This document shows, piece by piece, positions 17,027 through 24,716 of a stretch of DNA of 62,491 bases; positions within the stretch are counted from its first letter, which is position 1; each line of letters begins with the position of its first letter. A program made the translations under genes and the position numbers. The notes below the pieces were generated by a model that saw only the letters and a list, made by a program, of their open reading frames with translations, did no database searches and had not been told where the DNA came from. Source of the stretch: Nocardioides sp. (GTDB lineage Bacteria; Actinomycetota; Actinomycetes; Propionibacteriales; Nocardioidaceae); assembly GCF_025965415.1 (NCBI RefSeq), contig NZ_JAOPWY010000186.1, forward strand, positions 1 through 62,491. Reading direction: 5' to 3'.

Positions 17027-17287
17027 TCAGGTCGTGCAGGCGTCGATGTGGCGCGCGAGGGAGTCGACCGTGCCGAACACCTCGGCGGTGATGTCGTCCT
17101 CGTCCAGCTCGAAGTCGAACCGGTCCTCGATCACCGTGATCAGCTCGACGAGGGCGAGCGAGTCGAGCTGCGGGAGCGAGCCGAACAGCTCGGTCTCGGG
17201 CGGATAGGTCGCACGGTCCCCGCCGAGCAGCTCGGCAAGGACCTCGGCGAGCACCTCGGTGGTCCGGGTGAGCATCTGGTCGGTCAT
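17027..17287 (-). CDS. Acyl/peptidyl carrier protein
   Basis: An 86-residue acidic four-helix carrier. The phosphopantetheine site is LPQLDSLALVELI with Ser43. The family length is typical (75-90). The gene sits between the ligase (2 bases downstream) and the PLP decarboxylase (19 bases upstream) on the same strand, so it is almost certainly the ligase partner rather than the fatty-acid ACP. Confidence 0.9.
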   Translation of the reverse strand: MTDQMLTRTTEVLAEVLAELLGGDRATYPPETELFGSLPQLDSLALVELITVIEDRFDFELDEDDITAEVFGTVDSLARHIDACTT

Positions 17288-17306
17288 CTCGTCGCCTTTC
17301 GGGAGA

Positions 17307-18515
17307 TCATACGAGCACCTCGAGCGGTGCCGCGTGGCTGAGGAACTGGGTCGGGCTGGCGGTCAGGCCGTAGGCGCCGGCCTGGAACAGGACCACCAGG
17401 TCTCCCACGTCGCTGGGTGGCAGGTCGACCTTGTCACCGAGGAGGTCCAGCGGTGTGCACAGGCAACCGACCACCTGGACGGTCTCGGACGGTTGCTGGT
17501 CCATCCGCGTCGCGACCGCGATGGGGTAGTTGCGTCGGATCACCTGGCCGAAGTTGCCGGAGGCGGCCAGCTGGTGGTGCATGCCGCCGTCGACCACCAG
17601 GAAGGTGGTGCCCCGGGAGACCTTGCGGTCCACGACCCGAGTGACATAGACCCCGGCCTCGCCGACGATGAAGCGACCCAGCTCCAGCAGGACTCGAGCA
17701 TCGGGAAACGCCGGGCGCAGCCTCTCGCGCACCAGCTCGTGCAGGTTTCCGCCGATCGCCGCGAGGTCGAGAGGCTGGTCCTTGCCGTAGTAGGGGATGC
17801 CGAATCCGCCTCCCAGGTTGAGGTACGACGGCACCGTCGACATCACCTCCGCCATCCTCATCACGAGGTCCACCGTCTTGCGCTGCGCCTCGATGAGGAT
17901 CTCCGCATGGAGATTCTGCGACCCGGCGAAGACGTGGAAGCCCCGCAGGTCGAGGTCGCGCGCCTCGAGCTCACGGATCAGGTCGGGCACGTCCTCGGCG
18001 TCCACGCCGAACTGCTGGGGGCCCCCGCCCATGCGCATCCCGGACCCCTTGACCTCGAAGTCCGGGTTGACGCGGACGGCGACCACAGGACGGATGCCGA
18101 CCTGCTCGGCCTCCTTCGTGATCCGCTCCGCCTCGAGCCGGGACTCGATCTCGATGACCACACCGGCGGCGATCGCCTGCGACAGCTCGGCCTCCGACTT
18201 CCCCGGACCGGCGAAGCTGACCGCCTCCGGATCGATCGGAGTGTCGAGGGCGAGTCTCATCTCGGCGCCAGAGGCGACGTCGAGGGAGTCGACGATGCCG
18301 CTGAGGTGCTGCACGACCGCCGGCATCGGGTTGGCCTTGATCGCATAGCTCAGCTCGAGGTCGGTCGGCAGCGTCGCCCTGAGCAGGGCGACGCGCTCGG
18401 TCAGCCTCGACCGGTCGTAGGCGAAGAACGGGGTGCTCCCGACGCGGTCGGCGAGGCGGCGTACGGGCACACCCCCCACGAGCAGGTCCGGGCCGTCGCT
18501 CACCACGCCAGGCAT
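17307..18515 (-). CDS. PLP-dependent decarboxylase, exosortase-locus type (fold III)
   Basis: A 402-residue alanine-racemase-fold enzyme of the diaminopimelate/ornithine decarboxylase group. The Schiff-base Lys is Lys60 in LSYAIKANP; the PLP phosphate loop is LNLGGGFGIPYY; CTPLDLLGDKV near the C end carries the active-site Cys. The string RGFHVFAGSQNL is characteristic of decarboxylases associated with exosortase A loci. The start is ATG 18515, inside the end of the GNAT gene; GTG 18503, overlapping its stop as GTGA, is a good alternative. The product amine may be loaded by the ligase/ACP pair or attached to sugar (inference). Confidence 0.85.
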   Translation of the reverse strand: MPGVVSDGPDLLVGGVPVRRLADRVGSTPFFAYDRSRLTERVALLRATLPTDLELSYAIKANPMPAVVQHLSGIVDSLDVASGAEMRLALDTPIDPEAVSFAGPGKSEAELSQAIAAGVVIEIESRLEAERITKEAEQVGIRPVVAVRVNPDFEVKGSGMRMGGGPQQFGVDAEDVPDLIRELEARDLDLRGFHVFAGSQNLHAEILIEAQRKTVDLVMRMAEVMSTVPSYLNLGGGFGIPYYGKDQPLDLAAIGGNLHELVRERLRPAFPDARVLLELGRFIVGEAGVYVTRVVDRKVSRGTTFLVVDGGMHHQLAASGNFGQVIRRNYPIAVATRMDQQPSETVQVVGCLCTPLDLLGDKVDLPPSDVGDLVVLFQAGAYGLTASPTQFLSHAAPLEVLV

Positions 18516-19351
18516 GTGAGCTCGCTGTAGAGGTAGTCGATCTGCTCCGGCGCCAGCGTGGGACTGCGGAACATCTTGGGTCGCGAACGGGCCAGCTCCC
18601 GGCCGTGGCGCACGGGTCCTCCGGCAACGCGGTGCTCGACCAGCGTGATCGGGATGCGGTGCCTCGTGAGCAGGTGGCCGGCAACCTGGCCGGCTGCGGC
18701 GCGGAACAGCTCCGGGTTGCTCACGTGCAGGATCGAGCCGAAGGCGCGGACGTTCTTGCGTCTGTCGTGCCGGAAGACGACGTGGCAGTGCTCGCGTGAG
18801 GTGCTGACCACCAGGTGCCGGGCTGCGGCTGCCCGGGAGTGGTCGCGATAGCACTCGAGCTCAGTGGCTGTCAGCGTGGCGAGCAGGTCCGCGGGCCTGC
18901 TCGAGACCCGGACGCCGCGAGCCGGAGCCGGCAGGTTGGGCACCAGGCTGGTCCTGGTGTCGAGGTCTGCGAAGTGGAGCTTGCGGTTGAGGGGGACCAC
19001 GTTGCCGCTGGGCGAGAAGTCGGTGAAGTGGTAGCCCTCCTGCCCCAGCAGGCGGGTCAGCAGTCGGGTGCCGCGGTGGCGCTGCCCCTCGAGCACGCAC
19101 CACGCGCCCAGGTTGCAGAATCGCTCCACCGAGCCGTCGAGCACCCGGTCGGAGTAGTAGGCGAGGTAGGCGCCCACCACCTCGCCGTCAGCACGGAGGT
19201 GGTAGCCGTGGTTGGGCTGGTCGACCTCCCAGGGCACGGTGAGGGCATCGACCCACTGCTGCGGGGCAACCCGCGGGTTGAGGTGCTGGTGGAGGAAGCG
19301 GCCGACATCGGACACGTCGACAGACGTGATCGGCTCCACGGACACACCCAC
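18500..19351 (-). CDS. GNAT/FemAB-like acyltransferase
   Basis: A 283-residue protein with GNAT-like features. I choose GTG 19351 because GAGGAGG lies 6 bases before it; a longer frame to 19636 has no family signal. The first half contains GEVVGAYLAYYSDRVLDG and CVLEGQRHRGTRLLTRLLGQ, the latter like the acetyl-CoA pyrophosphate loop (Q-x-x-G/A). The second half (VPLNRKLHFADLDTR, then HVVFRHDRR) resembles a tandem N-acyltransferase domain. It overlaps the decarboxylase gene, so the four genes form a coupled set. It may transfer the group carried by the ACP to a sugar. Confidence 0.65.
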   Translation of the reverse strand: MGVSVEPITSVDVSDVGRFLHQHLNPRVAPQQWVDALTVPWEVDQPNHGYHLRADGEVVGAYLAYYSDRVLDGSVERFCNLGAWCVLEGQRHRGTRLLTRLLGQEGYHFTDFSPSGNVVPLNRKLHFADLDTRTSLVPNLPAPARGVRVSSRPADLLATLTATELECYRDHSRAAAARHLVVSTSREHCHVVFRHDRRKNVRAFGSILHVSNPELFRAAAGQVAGHLLTRHRIPITLVEHRVAGGPVRHGRELARSRPKMFRSPTLAPEQIDYLYSELTCLAW

Positions 19352-19601
19352 GTTCACCCTCCTCGAGCTCGAGCCCCGACGTCCTGACCAACGCGGCGCT
19401 TCCCCCACACCGAGCCCCCTGCGGAACCGATGGACAACGGTAGGACGGACCGGAACACAGGAGACGGGAGACGAGCAGGCATACCCAACTCGGGGGATGT
19501 CGACCCGGATCCACGGGCACGGGATCCGCTCCGCGTTCGACTGGTGACCTGCCAAGGGGTGATCCGCGTGCGCACGCGCGCGGGTGGGGGAGGAATGGGC
19601 C

Positions 19602-20279
19602 ATGCGCCGAGGGGTGAGCACCCGGATCGTCAACATCTGCTTCCACGGGATCGGCCGGCCCTCACGCGTGCTCGAGGACGGCGAGGCGCCCTACTGGATC
19701 ACGCCACGAACCTATGACGAGCTCCTCGACGAGGTCGCCGAGGATCCTCGGGTGCGGATCAGCTTCGACGACGGCAACGCGTCCGACGTGGAGATCGGTC
19801 TCCCGGGGCTCGTGGAGCGCGGCCTCACCGCGACCTTCTACGTCCTGGCCGCCCGGCTCGACCAGCCCGGGAGCCTCTCCCGGGCGGGCATCGGTGAGCT
19901 GGTCTCGGCAGGCATGAGCATCGGGACGCACGGCATGGACCACCGGCCGTGGCGTGGCCTCCGGCACGCAGAGGTCCATCGCGAGCTGATCGATGCGCGT
20001 TCCCTGATCGCGGACGCTGCGGGTCGAGCCGTCGACCGGGCTGCCCTCCCGCTCGGGCGCTACGACCGCCGTACGCTCTCCCATCTGCGGCGGCTCGGCT
20101 ACACCTCGGTGGCGACGAGCGACCGTCGGTGGTCGAGCGAGACGGCGTGGCTGCAGCCCAGGTTCAGCGTCCGGTCGCACGACACGCTCGACTCGGTCCG
20201 CCTCGAGATGCTGACGCCGCAGGCTCGCGCCACGCAGGTCAGGCTGGAGACGATCGGCCTCGTGAAGCAGCTGCGTTGA
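19602..20279 (+). CDS. NodB-type polysaccharide deacetylase
   Basis: A 225-residue carbohydrate esterase family 4 protein removing N- or O-acetyl groups from glycans. The start ATG 19602 has GGGGGAGGAA 6 bases before it. The metal/catalytic motifs are RISFDDG (Asp56, Asp57) and GTHGMDHRPW (His110, His114); LPLGRYDRRTLSHLRRLGY gives motif 3. No signal peptide is visible, so it may act in the cytoplasm or on lipid-linked units. It is divergent from the GNAT gene over 250 bases, which hold no other gene, and ends 10 bases before the convergent glycosyltransferase gene. Confidence 0.85.
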   Translation: MRRGVSTRIVNICFHGIGRPSRVLEDGEAPYWITPRTYDELLDEVAEDPRVRISFDDGNASDVEIGLPGLVERGLTATFYVLAARLDQPGSLSRAGIGELVSAGMSIGTHGMDHRPWRGLRHAEVHRELIDARSLIADAAGRAVDRAALPLGRYDRRTLSHLRRLGYTSVATSDRRWSSETAWLQPRFSVRSHDTLDSVRLEMLTPQARATQVRLETIGLVKQLR

Positions 20280-20289
20280 CGACACCCCG

Positions 20290-21234
20290 TCACGGGGACC
20301 AGTCCGGACCGCGAGGGGCTCGCAGCGTCGACGGGGACACCAGCGCACGGACGGCGGCGCGCGACGTCTGCTTCCCCAGGACAGACCGGCTCACTTCGCG
20401 GGCGAGGAGCACCGTCCAGTAGGCGGTGGTGCGCACGCGCCCATGGCGCCGCGCGAACAGCCTCAACCGGTTCGCGACCAGCATCGACCACAGCCTCGGC
20501 GATGTCGTGGAGTCGCCACCCAGGTGGACGGCGGTCGCGGCGGGCACGTAGCGGGTGACGTAGCCGAGGTCACGGATCCTCAGGTGGTACTCGGTCTCCT
20601 CGGAGTAGAGGAAGAAGCTCTCGTCCCACGGCCCGCAGGCGCGCCAGCACTCGGCACTGATGAGCTGCGTCGATCCCTCGGCCCAGTCCGTGGTCCTGGG
20701 GCGGTCGTAGGCAGTGCGATCGGTCACCACCTCGCCCAGCGTGCCGAGGCCGCCGGCCCGCGAGGCACCCAGGACCGCGTCGGCCAGCGCACGGAGCACG
20801 GTGGGCTCGCGGCGCATCGACGGCACCAGGACGCCGTCACCGTCGAGGAGGCGCGGGACGGCGAGACCGGTCGAGGGCAGCGCCAAGGCCTCCATCAGCG
20901 CCGGCACACAGCCCGGGGTGAGCCGTACGTCCGGGTTGAGCACGAGCACGGCGCGACCGACCCCGGTCGCGGCCACGGCGGCATTGATGCCGGCGGCGTA
21001 GCCACCGTTGCGACCGACGGGCACCAGCACGGCCTTCGGCGCCAACGCCCGGACCGCTTCCAACGACCCGTCGTGGGAGTCGTTGTCGGCCACGACGAGG
21101 CGCCAGGGCACCTCCCCCATGCCGAGGGGCAGGGAAGCGATCAGGTCACCCACCAGGGCTGCACTGTTGTAGGTGACCACGGCCACCACCACCTGCTCGT
21201 CCGGGCGCTCGTCCGGACGCTCATCCGGGCGCAT
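20290..21234 (-). CDS. GT2 glycosyltransferase (rhamnosyltransferase-like)
   Basis: A 314-residue GT-A fold enzyme. Motifs: VVAVVTYNSAALV at the nucleotide-sugar strand, VVADNDSHDGS, VGRNGGYAAGINAAV, VLNPDVRL (DxD equivalent) and DESFFLYSEETEYHLRIRDLG with the catalytic acidic residues. This set is typical of WbbL-like rhamnosyltransferases. The N end carries a short tandem (RPDERPDERPDE) from a 12-base DNA repeat. Its start overlaps the end of the polymerase gene by 14 bases. Confidence 0.85.
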   Translation of the reverse strand: MRPDERPDERPDEQVVVAVVTYNSAALVGDLIASLPLGMGEVPWRLVVADNDSHDGSLEAVRALAPKAVLVPVGRNGGYAAGINAAVAATGVGRAVLVLNPDVRLTPGCVPALMEALALPSTGLAVPRLLDGDGVLVPSMRREPTVLRALADAVLGASRAGGLGTLGEVVTDRTAYDRPRTTDWAEGSTQLISAECWRACGPWDESFFLYSEETEYHLRIRDLGYVTRYVPAATAVHLGGDSTTSPRLWSMLVANRLRLFARRHGRVRTTAYWTVLLAREVSRSVLGKQTSRAAVRALVSPSTLRAPRGPDWSP

Positions 21235-22618
21235 CGGCGGCCCCCCTCTCCTCGGCGCTCAGGCGCCAGGCTGCCGCGGAGAGACCGAGCAGCAGGAACA
21301 GCGTCCCCGCGGTCATCGAGAAGACCAGTGCGTCGAAGGTCCCGAGGGCGAGGAGGAGGCCGGCCAGGGATGCCGACAGGCAGAGGCCCAGGTGGCGCGA
21401 CCGCGCGTCGAGCGCCCGTGAGCGCGCGGCACGTGCCGAGAGGAACCCGGTCATGAAGAGCACCAGGGTGCACACCAGGCCCACCACTCCCAGCTCGAGG
21501 AGGAGCAGCAGGTACATGTTGTCCAGGATCCGGTAGAACTGCGGCACGAAGGTGAAGAAACCGCGGCCGAACGTCGGGCTCTGCCCCCACAGCATGGCCA
21601 CCGCGTCGTAGTCGGTGGTGCGCCCGGAGATGCTCGGGTCGTTGCCGAGGTTGGAGAACAACGCATAGATGGTGCCGAGCAGACCGGGGAACGCGGAGCG
21701 CATCGCGACGACGGCGAACGGGAGCAGCGCCAGCGCTCGGATCCGCCACCTGGCCGGCCACCCCAGCAGGACGATGAAGAGGGCGGCCACCGTCGACACG
21801 ACGGCGGACCGTGACACGGAGAGTCCCGCGCTGACGGCGATCAGCACCGTCGGGAGCAGGGCCCAGCGATTCCCCCACTCGTGCACGGTGCGGTGCAGCG
21901 CCAGGGGAAGCAGCGCCGCCATCACGACCCCGAACTCGATCGGGTGCGCCGCCGTGGCCGACACCCTGTTCACCACCGACCGGGACGCCACGCCGCCGAA
22001 CTCGGAGTTCGCGCTGAGACCCGGGATCGCGTAGAGCGAGGTGATGCTCAGGCCCGTGAGGTACTGGACGATGCCCAGCACGGACATGAAGGCGCCGAGG
22101 AACACCAGCCAGCTGATCACCCGCTCGAGCTCGCGCCAGGATCGGAGCCCCTCGGCAGCAAGAAGGGTGATCCCGACCCACGCGAAGACGGCGACCAGGC
22201 CGCGGTCAGCCGCGCTGACCTGCACGTCGGCGAGCTCGGTGACCGACGGCACCATCAGTGTGAAGTCGTTGATGCCGCGGCGCAGGTGCGCCGGGGAGTA
22301 CCACCCGTGGGCCATCGCCGCGGCATAGCTGCAGAGCACCGCCACCACGAACAGGCCCGTCGCACAGCGGTACCAAGTGAGGCCGCGGACGGGGTTGTGC
22401 CCGCCGAGCGTCGCCAGCACCCACCACAGCAGGGCGCCGAGGCCCCAGATGTTGGCCGGTGTCCCGGGCGAGCCGAGCGGAGCGAAGATCAGGACGGACG
22501 GCAACCCCAGCAGCAGGACGACGTACACGCAGACGAGGTGGGCCGCCGGGAGGTGCCGTCGACGTGCGGCCGCCTCAGCGACCCCGGGCCAGCGGATCCT
22601 GCTCGACAGGGCAGCCAC
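21221..22618 (-). CDS. O-antigen ligase/polymerase family membrane protein (Wzy/WaaL type)
   Basis: A 465-residue membrane protein with ten to twelve hydrophobic helices and a large external loop (about 255-335) that ends in GRTTDYDAVAMLWGQSPTFGRGFFTFVPQ. The loop with the Arg and the GRG-type motif is typical of the Wzy/WaaL family, which joins lipid-linked repeat units outside the membrane. The family position between a Wzz-like gene and a glycosyltransferase, both on the same strand, fits a polymerase. Sequence alone does not separate polymerase from ligase. Confidence 0.85.
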   Translation of the reverse strand: MAALSSRIRWPGVAEAAARRRHLPAAHLVCVYVVLLLGLPSVLIFAPLGSPGTPANIWGLGALLWWVLATLGGHNPVRGLTWYRCATGLFVVAVLCSYAAAMAHGWYSPAHLRRGINDFTLMVPSVTELADVQVSAADRGLVAVFAWVGITLLAAEGLRSWRELERVISWLVFLGAFMSVLGIVQYLTGLSITSLYAIPGLSANSEFGGVASRSVVNRVSATAAHPIEFGVVMAALLPLALHRTVHEWGNRWALLPTVLIAVSAGLSVSRSAVVSTVAALFIVLLGWPARWRIRALALLPFAVVAMRSAFPGLLGTIYALFSNLGNDPSISGRTTDYDAVAMLWGQSPTFGRGFFTFVPQFYRILDNMYLLLLLELGVVGLVCTLVLFMTGFLSARAARSRALDARSRHLGLCLSASLAGLLLALGTFDALVFSMTAGTLFLLLGLSAAAWRLSAEERGAADAPG

Positions 22619-22624
22619 GATGCA

Positions 22625-23413
22625 TCACCTCGAGACCTTCGGACGTGGGCGCTTCTTCGTGCGCCCCGATCGGCCCGATCGACCTGATCGGCCCGACCCG
22701 GCCTTCGGAGCCGCAGCCGCCGACTCGACCTCCTCGGGAGCGTCCCTCTCGACAGCCGATTCGTCCGGATCGGGCGGAGCGGCAGCCACCGCCACCGGGA
22801 CCGAGCGCCGCTCGCGCCGGGTCAGGAACCGGTCGATCACGAACACCGCGAGCAGGAGGAGCACGAGTCCCCCGGCAGCCGCACCGGCCATCGCGCGAAG
22901 CCGACTCCCCGAGAGCACCTCGGCAGTGGTGGTGACACTCGTCCGCGTGGTGTACATGACCTGTGACTCCGGGGCGTCCACGCTGTCCTGGATGTCCACC
23001 AGGCGCGCTTCCACCCAGTCCATGGCTGCATCCCGCGTGGCGACGGCCACATCGTTGTCGGTGTCCGTGGCGGTGATGGTGAGGAGCGGACCCGTGTCGG
23101 GGACGAGGGCGACGGAGTAGGCGGCGTCGAAGCCCGCGTCGGCGAGCTCCCCGGCCACGTCGTCGGAGACCGCCTCGGAGGCGATCAGCGAGGCGGTCGT
23201 GGTCAGGCCGGAGGGAAGGTTGAGATAGGGGTTCACCCGCGCGTTGCCCTCGGGCGCGTCCGCTGGCAGCAGGAACAGCATCAGCCCCGAGGCCTGGTAC
23301 TGGACCGGTACGACGGAGCGCACCACGACGACGCCACCGGCGATCAGGCCGAGCCCCAGGAGGAAGATCCACCACCGCCGCCGCAGCACCATCACACCGT
23401 CAATGAAGTCCAT
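22625..23413 (-). CDS. Wzz-like polysaccharide chain-length determinant
   Basis: A 262-residue protein with two membrane helices (about 16-34 and 180-202) flanking an external domain, as in Wzz proteins. The start ATG 23413 has GAGGAGAGCGA before it. The usual C-terminal Tyr-kinase domain is absent; instead the cytoplasmic tail (about 205-262) is charged and ends with GRSGRSGRSGR and a Lys/Arg-rich stretch, coded by short repeats. It would set EPS chain length with the polymerase gene 6 bases downstream. Confidence 0.8.
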   Translation of the reverse strand: MDFIDGVMVLRRRWWIFLLGLGLIAGGVVVVRSVVPVQYQASGLMLFLLPADAPEGNARVNPYLNLPSGLTTTASLIASEAVSDDVAGELADAGFDAAYSVALVPDTGPLLTITATDTDNDVAVATRDAAMDWVEARLVDIQDSVDAPESQVMYTTRTSVTTTAEVLSGSRLRAMAGAAAGGLVLLLLAVFVIDRFLTRRERRSVPVAVAAAPPDPDESAVERDAPEEVESAAAAPKAGSGRSGRSGRSGRTKKRPRPKVSR

Positions 23414-23555
23414 ATGTGTCGCTCTCCTCAGTGCCTGGGCGAATTGATGCTATCGACGCGCCGGCGACGGGATCGTGCTTTCGCTCCACGTCGGCCGATC
23501 CCGCCACTATCGTGCGAGGGGCCAGTGCCGGACCCACCGATCGCGAGCCCACACC

Positions 23556-24716
23556 GTGACCCTGCCGCCACGTCCATCCCACTCGGAGGTGACGCTCGCG
23601 CTGGCGTACCACACGTGGGCAGACGGTCTCACCCGGCAGTTCTCGTGGTCGCCCGATCGCGTGGCCCTGCACCTGCTCAACGATGCGTCGTTGGACAGCG
23701 TCGTGGTGGCCAATCCCTTGCGGAGCCAGCTGGAGCGGCTCCGGCGCCGAGGTCACGACGCGGACGAGGGCTTCCCCCACCTGCCCCGCCGCCACCTGCT
23801 GCAGCCCCGCAGGTGGCGTCGTCAGGACAACCCGTCGGTGCAGACGTCGATGGAGACCTACCGCCGGCTCGACCAGTGGCTCGCTTCGGCAAGCCGACGC
23901 CTGGGCCAGGAACGGCCGGTCCTCGTGAGCTGCCACCCCGTGCTGGCCGCGGTCGCGGAGGATGAGCACTGGAGCGACGTCGTCTACTACGGCTGGGACG
24001 ACTGGCTCAGCTATCCGCGGCACTCGCACGTGACCGACCTGGTCGCCAGGAGCTACGAGCTGATGGCCCAACGACAGGTCAACGTCATCGGTGTCACCCG
24101 CGCCATCGTGGACCGGATCGGGTCGCCGCGCGGCAGCGTCGTGCCCAACGGCATCAGCGCAGTCGACCACGAGCCCGGAGCGGCTGTCGTCCCGAGCTGG
24201 TTCGACGAGCTGGTCGAGCCGGTGGCGCTCTACGTCGGGGCGCTGCAGGAGCGGGTCGACGTCGACGCCGTCCGACGGCTCGCCCTCGACCTTCCCGAGT
24301 GGCAGGTCGTGCTGGTCGGTCCGCTTCAGGACCCGCCGCGCTTCGCCACCCTGGCCGACCTGCCGAACGTCCACGTGATGCCCCCCCAACCACGGCCCGT
24401 CGTCCTCGAGATGATGTCGCGCGCCACCGTGTGCCTCATCCCCCACCGTCGTACGCCGATGTCCGAGGCCATGAGCCCGCTCAAGCTCTACGAGTACCTC
24501 GCTGCCGGCGCGACCGTCGTCGCCACCGACCTCGAGCCGATGCGCGGAGTCTCCGAGAGGTGCCTGCTGGTCGAGGAGGGCGCGGCGCTCGCACCCGCGG
24601 TGATCGCCGCCCGAGCGTTGCCCCGCCCCACCGCTGACGAGCTCGCAGACTTCAGGTCTGCCCATGACTGGTCCCACCGCTATCAGGACTGGAGGGTCGC
24701 AGCACTGGGGCGCTGA
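23556..24716 (+). CDS. Glycosyltransferase, GT4/GT1-like
   Basis: A 386-residue GT-B enzyme if started at GTG 23556; the N end is uncertain, as upstream codons (to 23475) are possible and no ribosome site is good. The N half contains LVSCHPVLAAVAEDEHW and VVYYGWDDWLSY; the C half has VVPNGISAVDHEP, VALYVGALQERVD, WQVVLVGPL, HVMPPQPRPVVLEMM and MSPLKLYEYLAAGATVVATDLEP, the standard nucleotide-binding and E-x7-E region. The acceptor sugar is unknown. It is the only forward EPS gene between 20.3 and 40.8 kb, and its last 34 bases overlap the convergent gene at 24683. Confidence 0.82.
   Translation: MTLPPRPSHSEVTLALAYHTWADGLTRQFSWSPDRVALHLLNDASLDSVVVANPLRSQLERLRRRGHDADEGFPHLPRRHLLQPRRWRRQDNPSVQTSMETYRRLDQWLASASRRLGQERPVLVSCHPVLAAVAEDEHWSDVVYYGWDDWLSYPRHSHVTDLVARSYELMAQRQVNVIGVTRAIVDRIGSPRGSVVPNGISAVDHEPGAAVVPSWFDELVEPVALYVGALQERVDVDAVRRLALDLPEWQVVLVGPLQDPPRFATLADLPNVHVMPPQPRPVVLEMMSRATVCLIPHRRTPMSEAMSPLKLYEYLAAGATVVATDLEPMRGVSERCLLVEEGAALAPAVIAARALPRPTADELADFRSAHDWSHRYQDWRVAALGR

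Noticed and set aside
22660..22710. GATCGGCCCGATCG repeats as a possible DNA binding array
   Set aside because: They lie in frame in the wzz-like gene and code for the GRSGRSGRSGR tail, so coding explains them.
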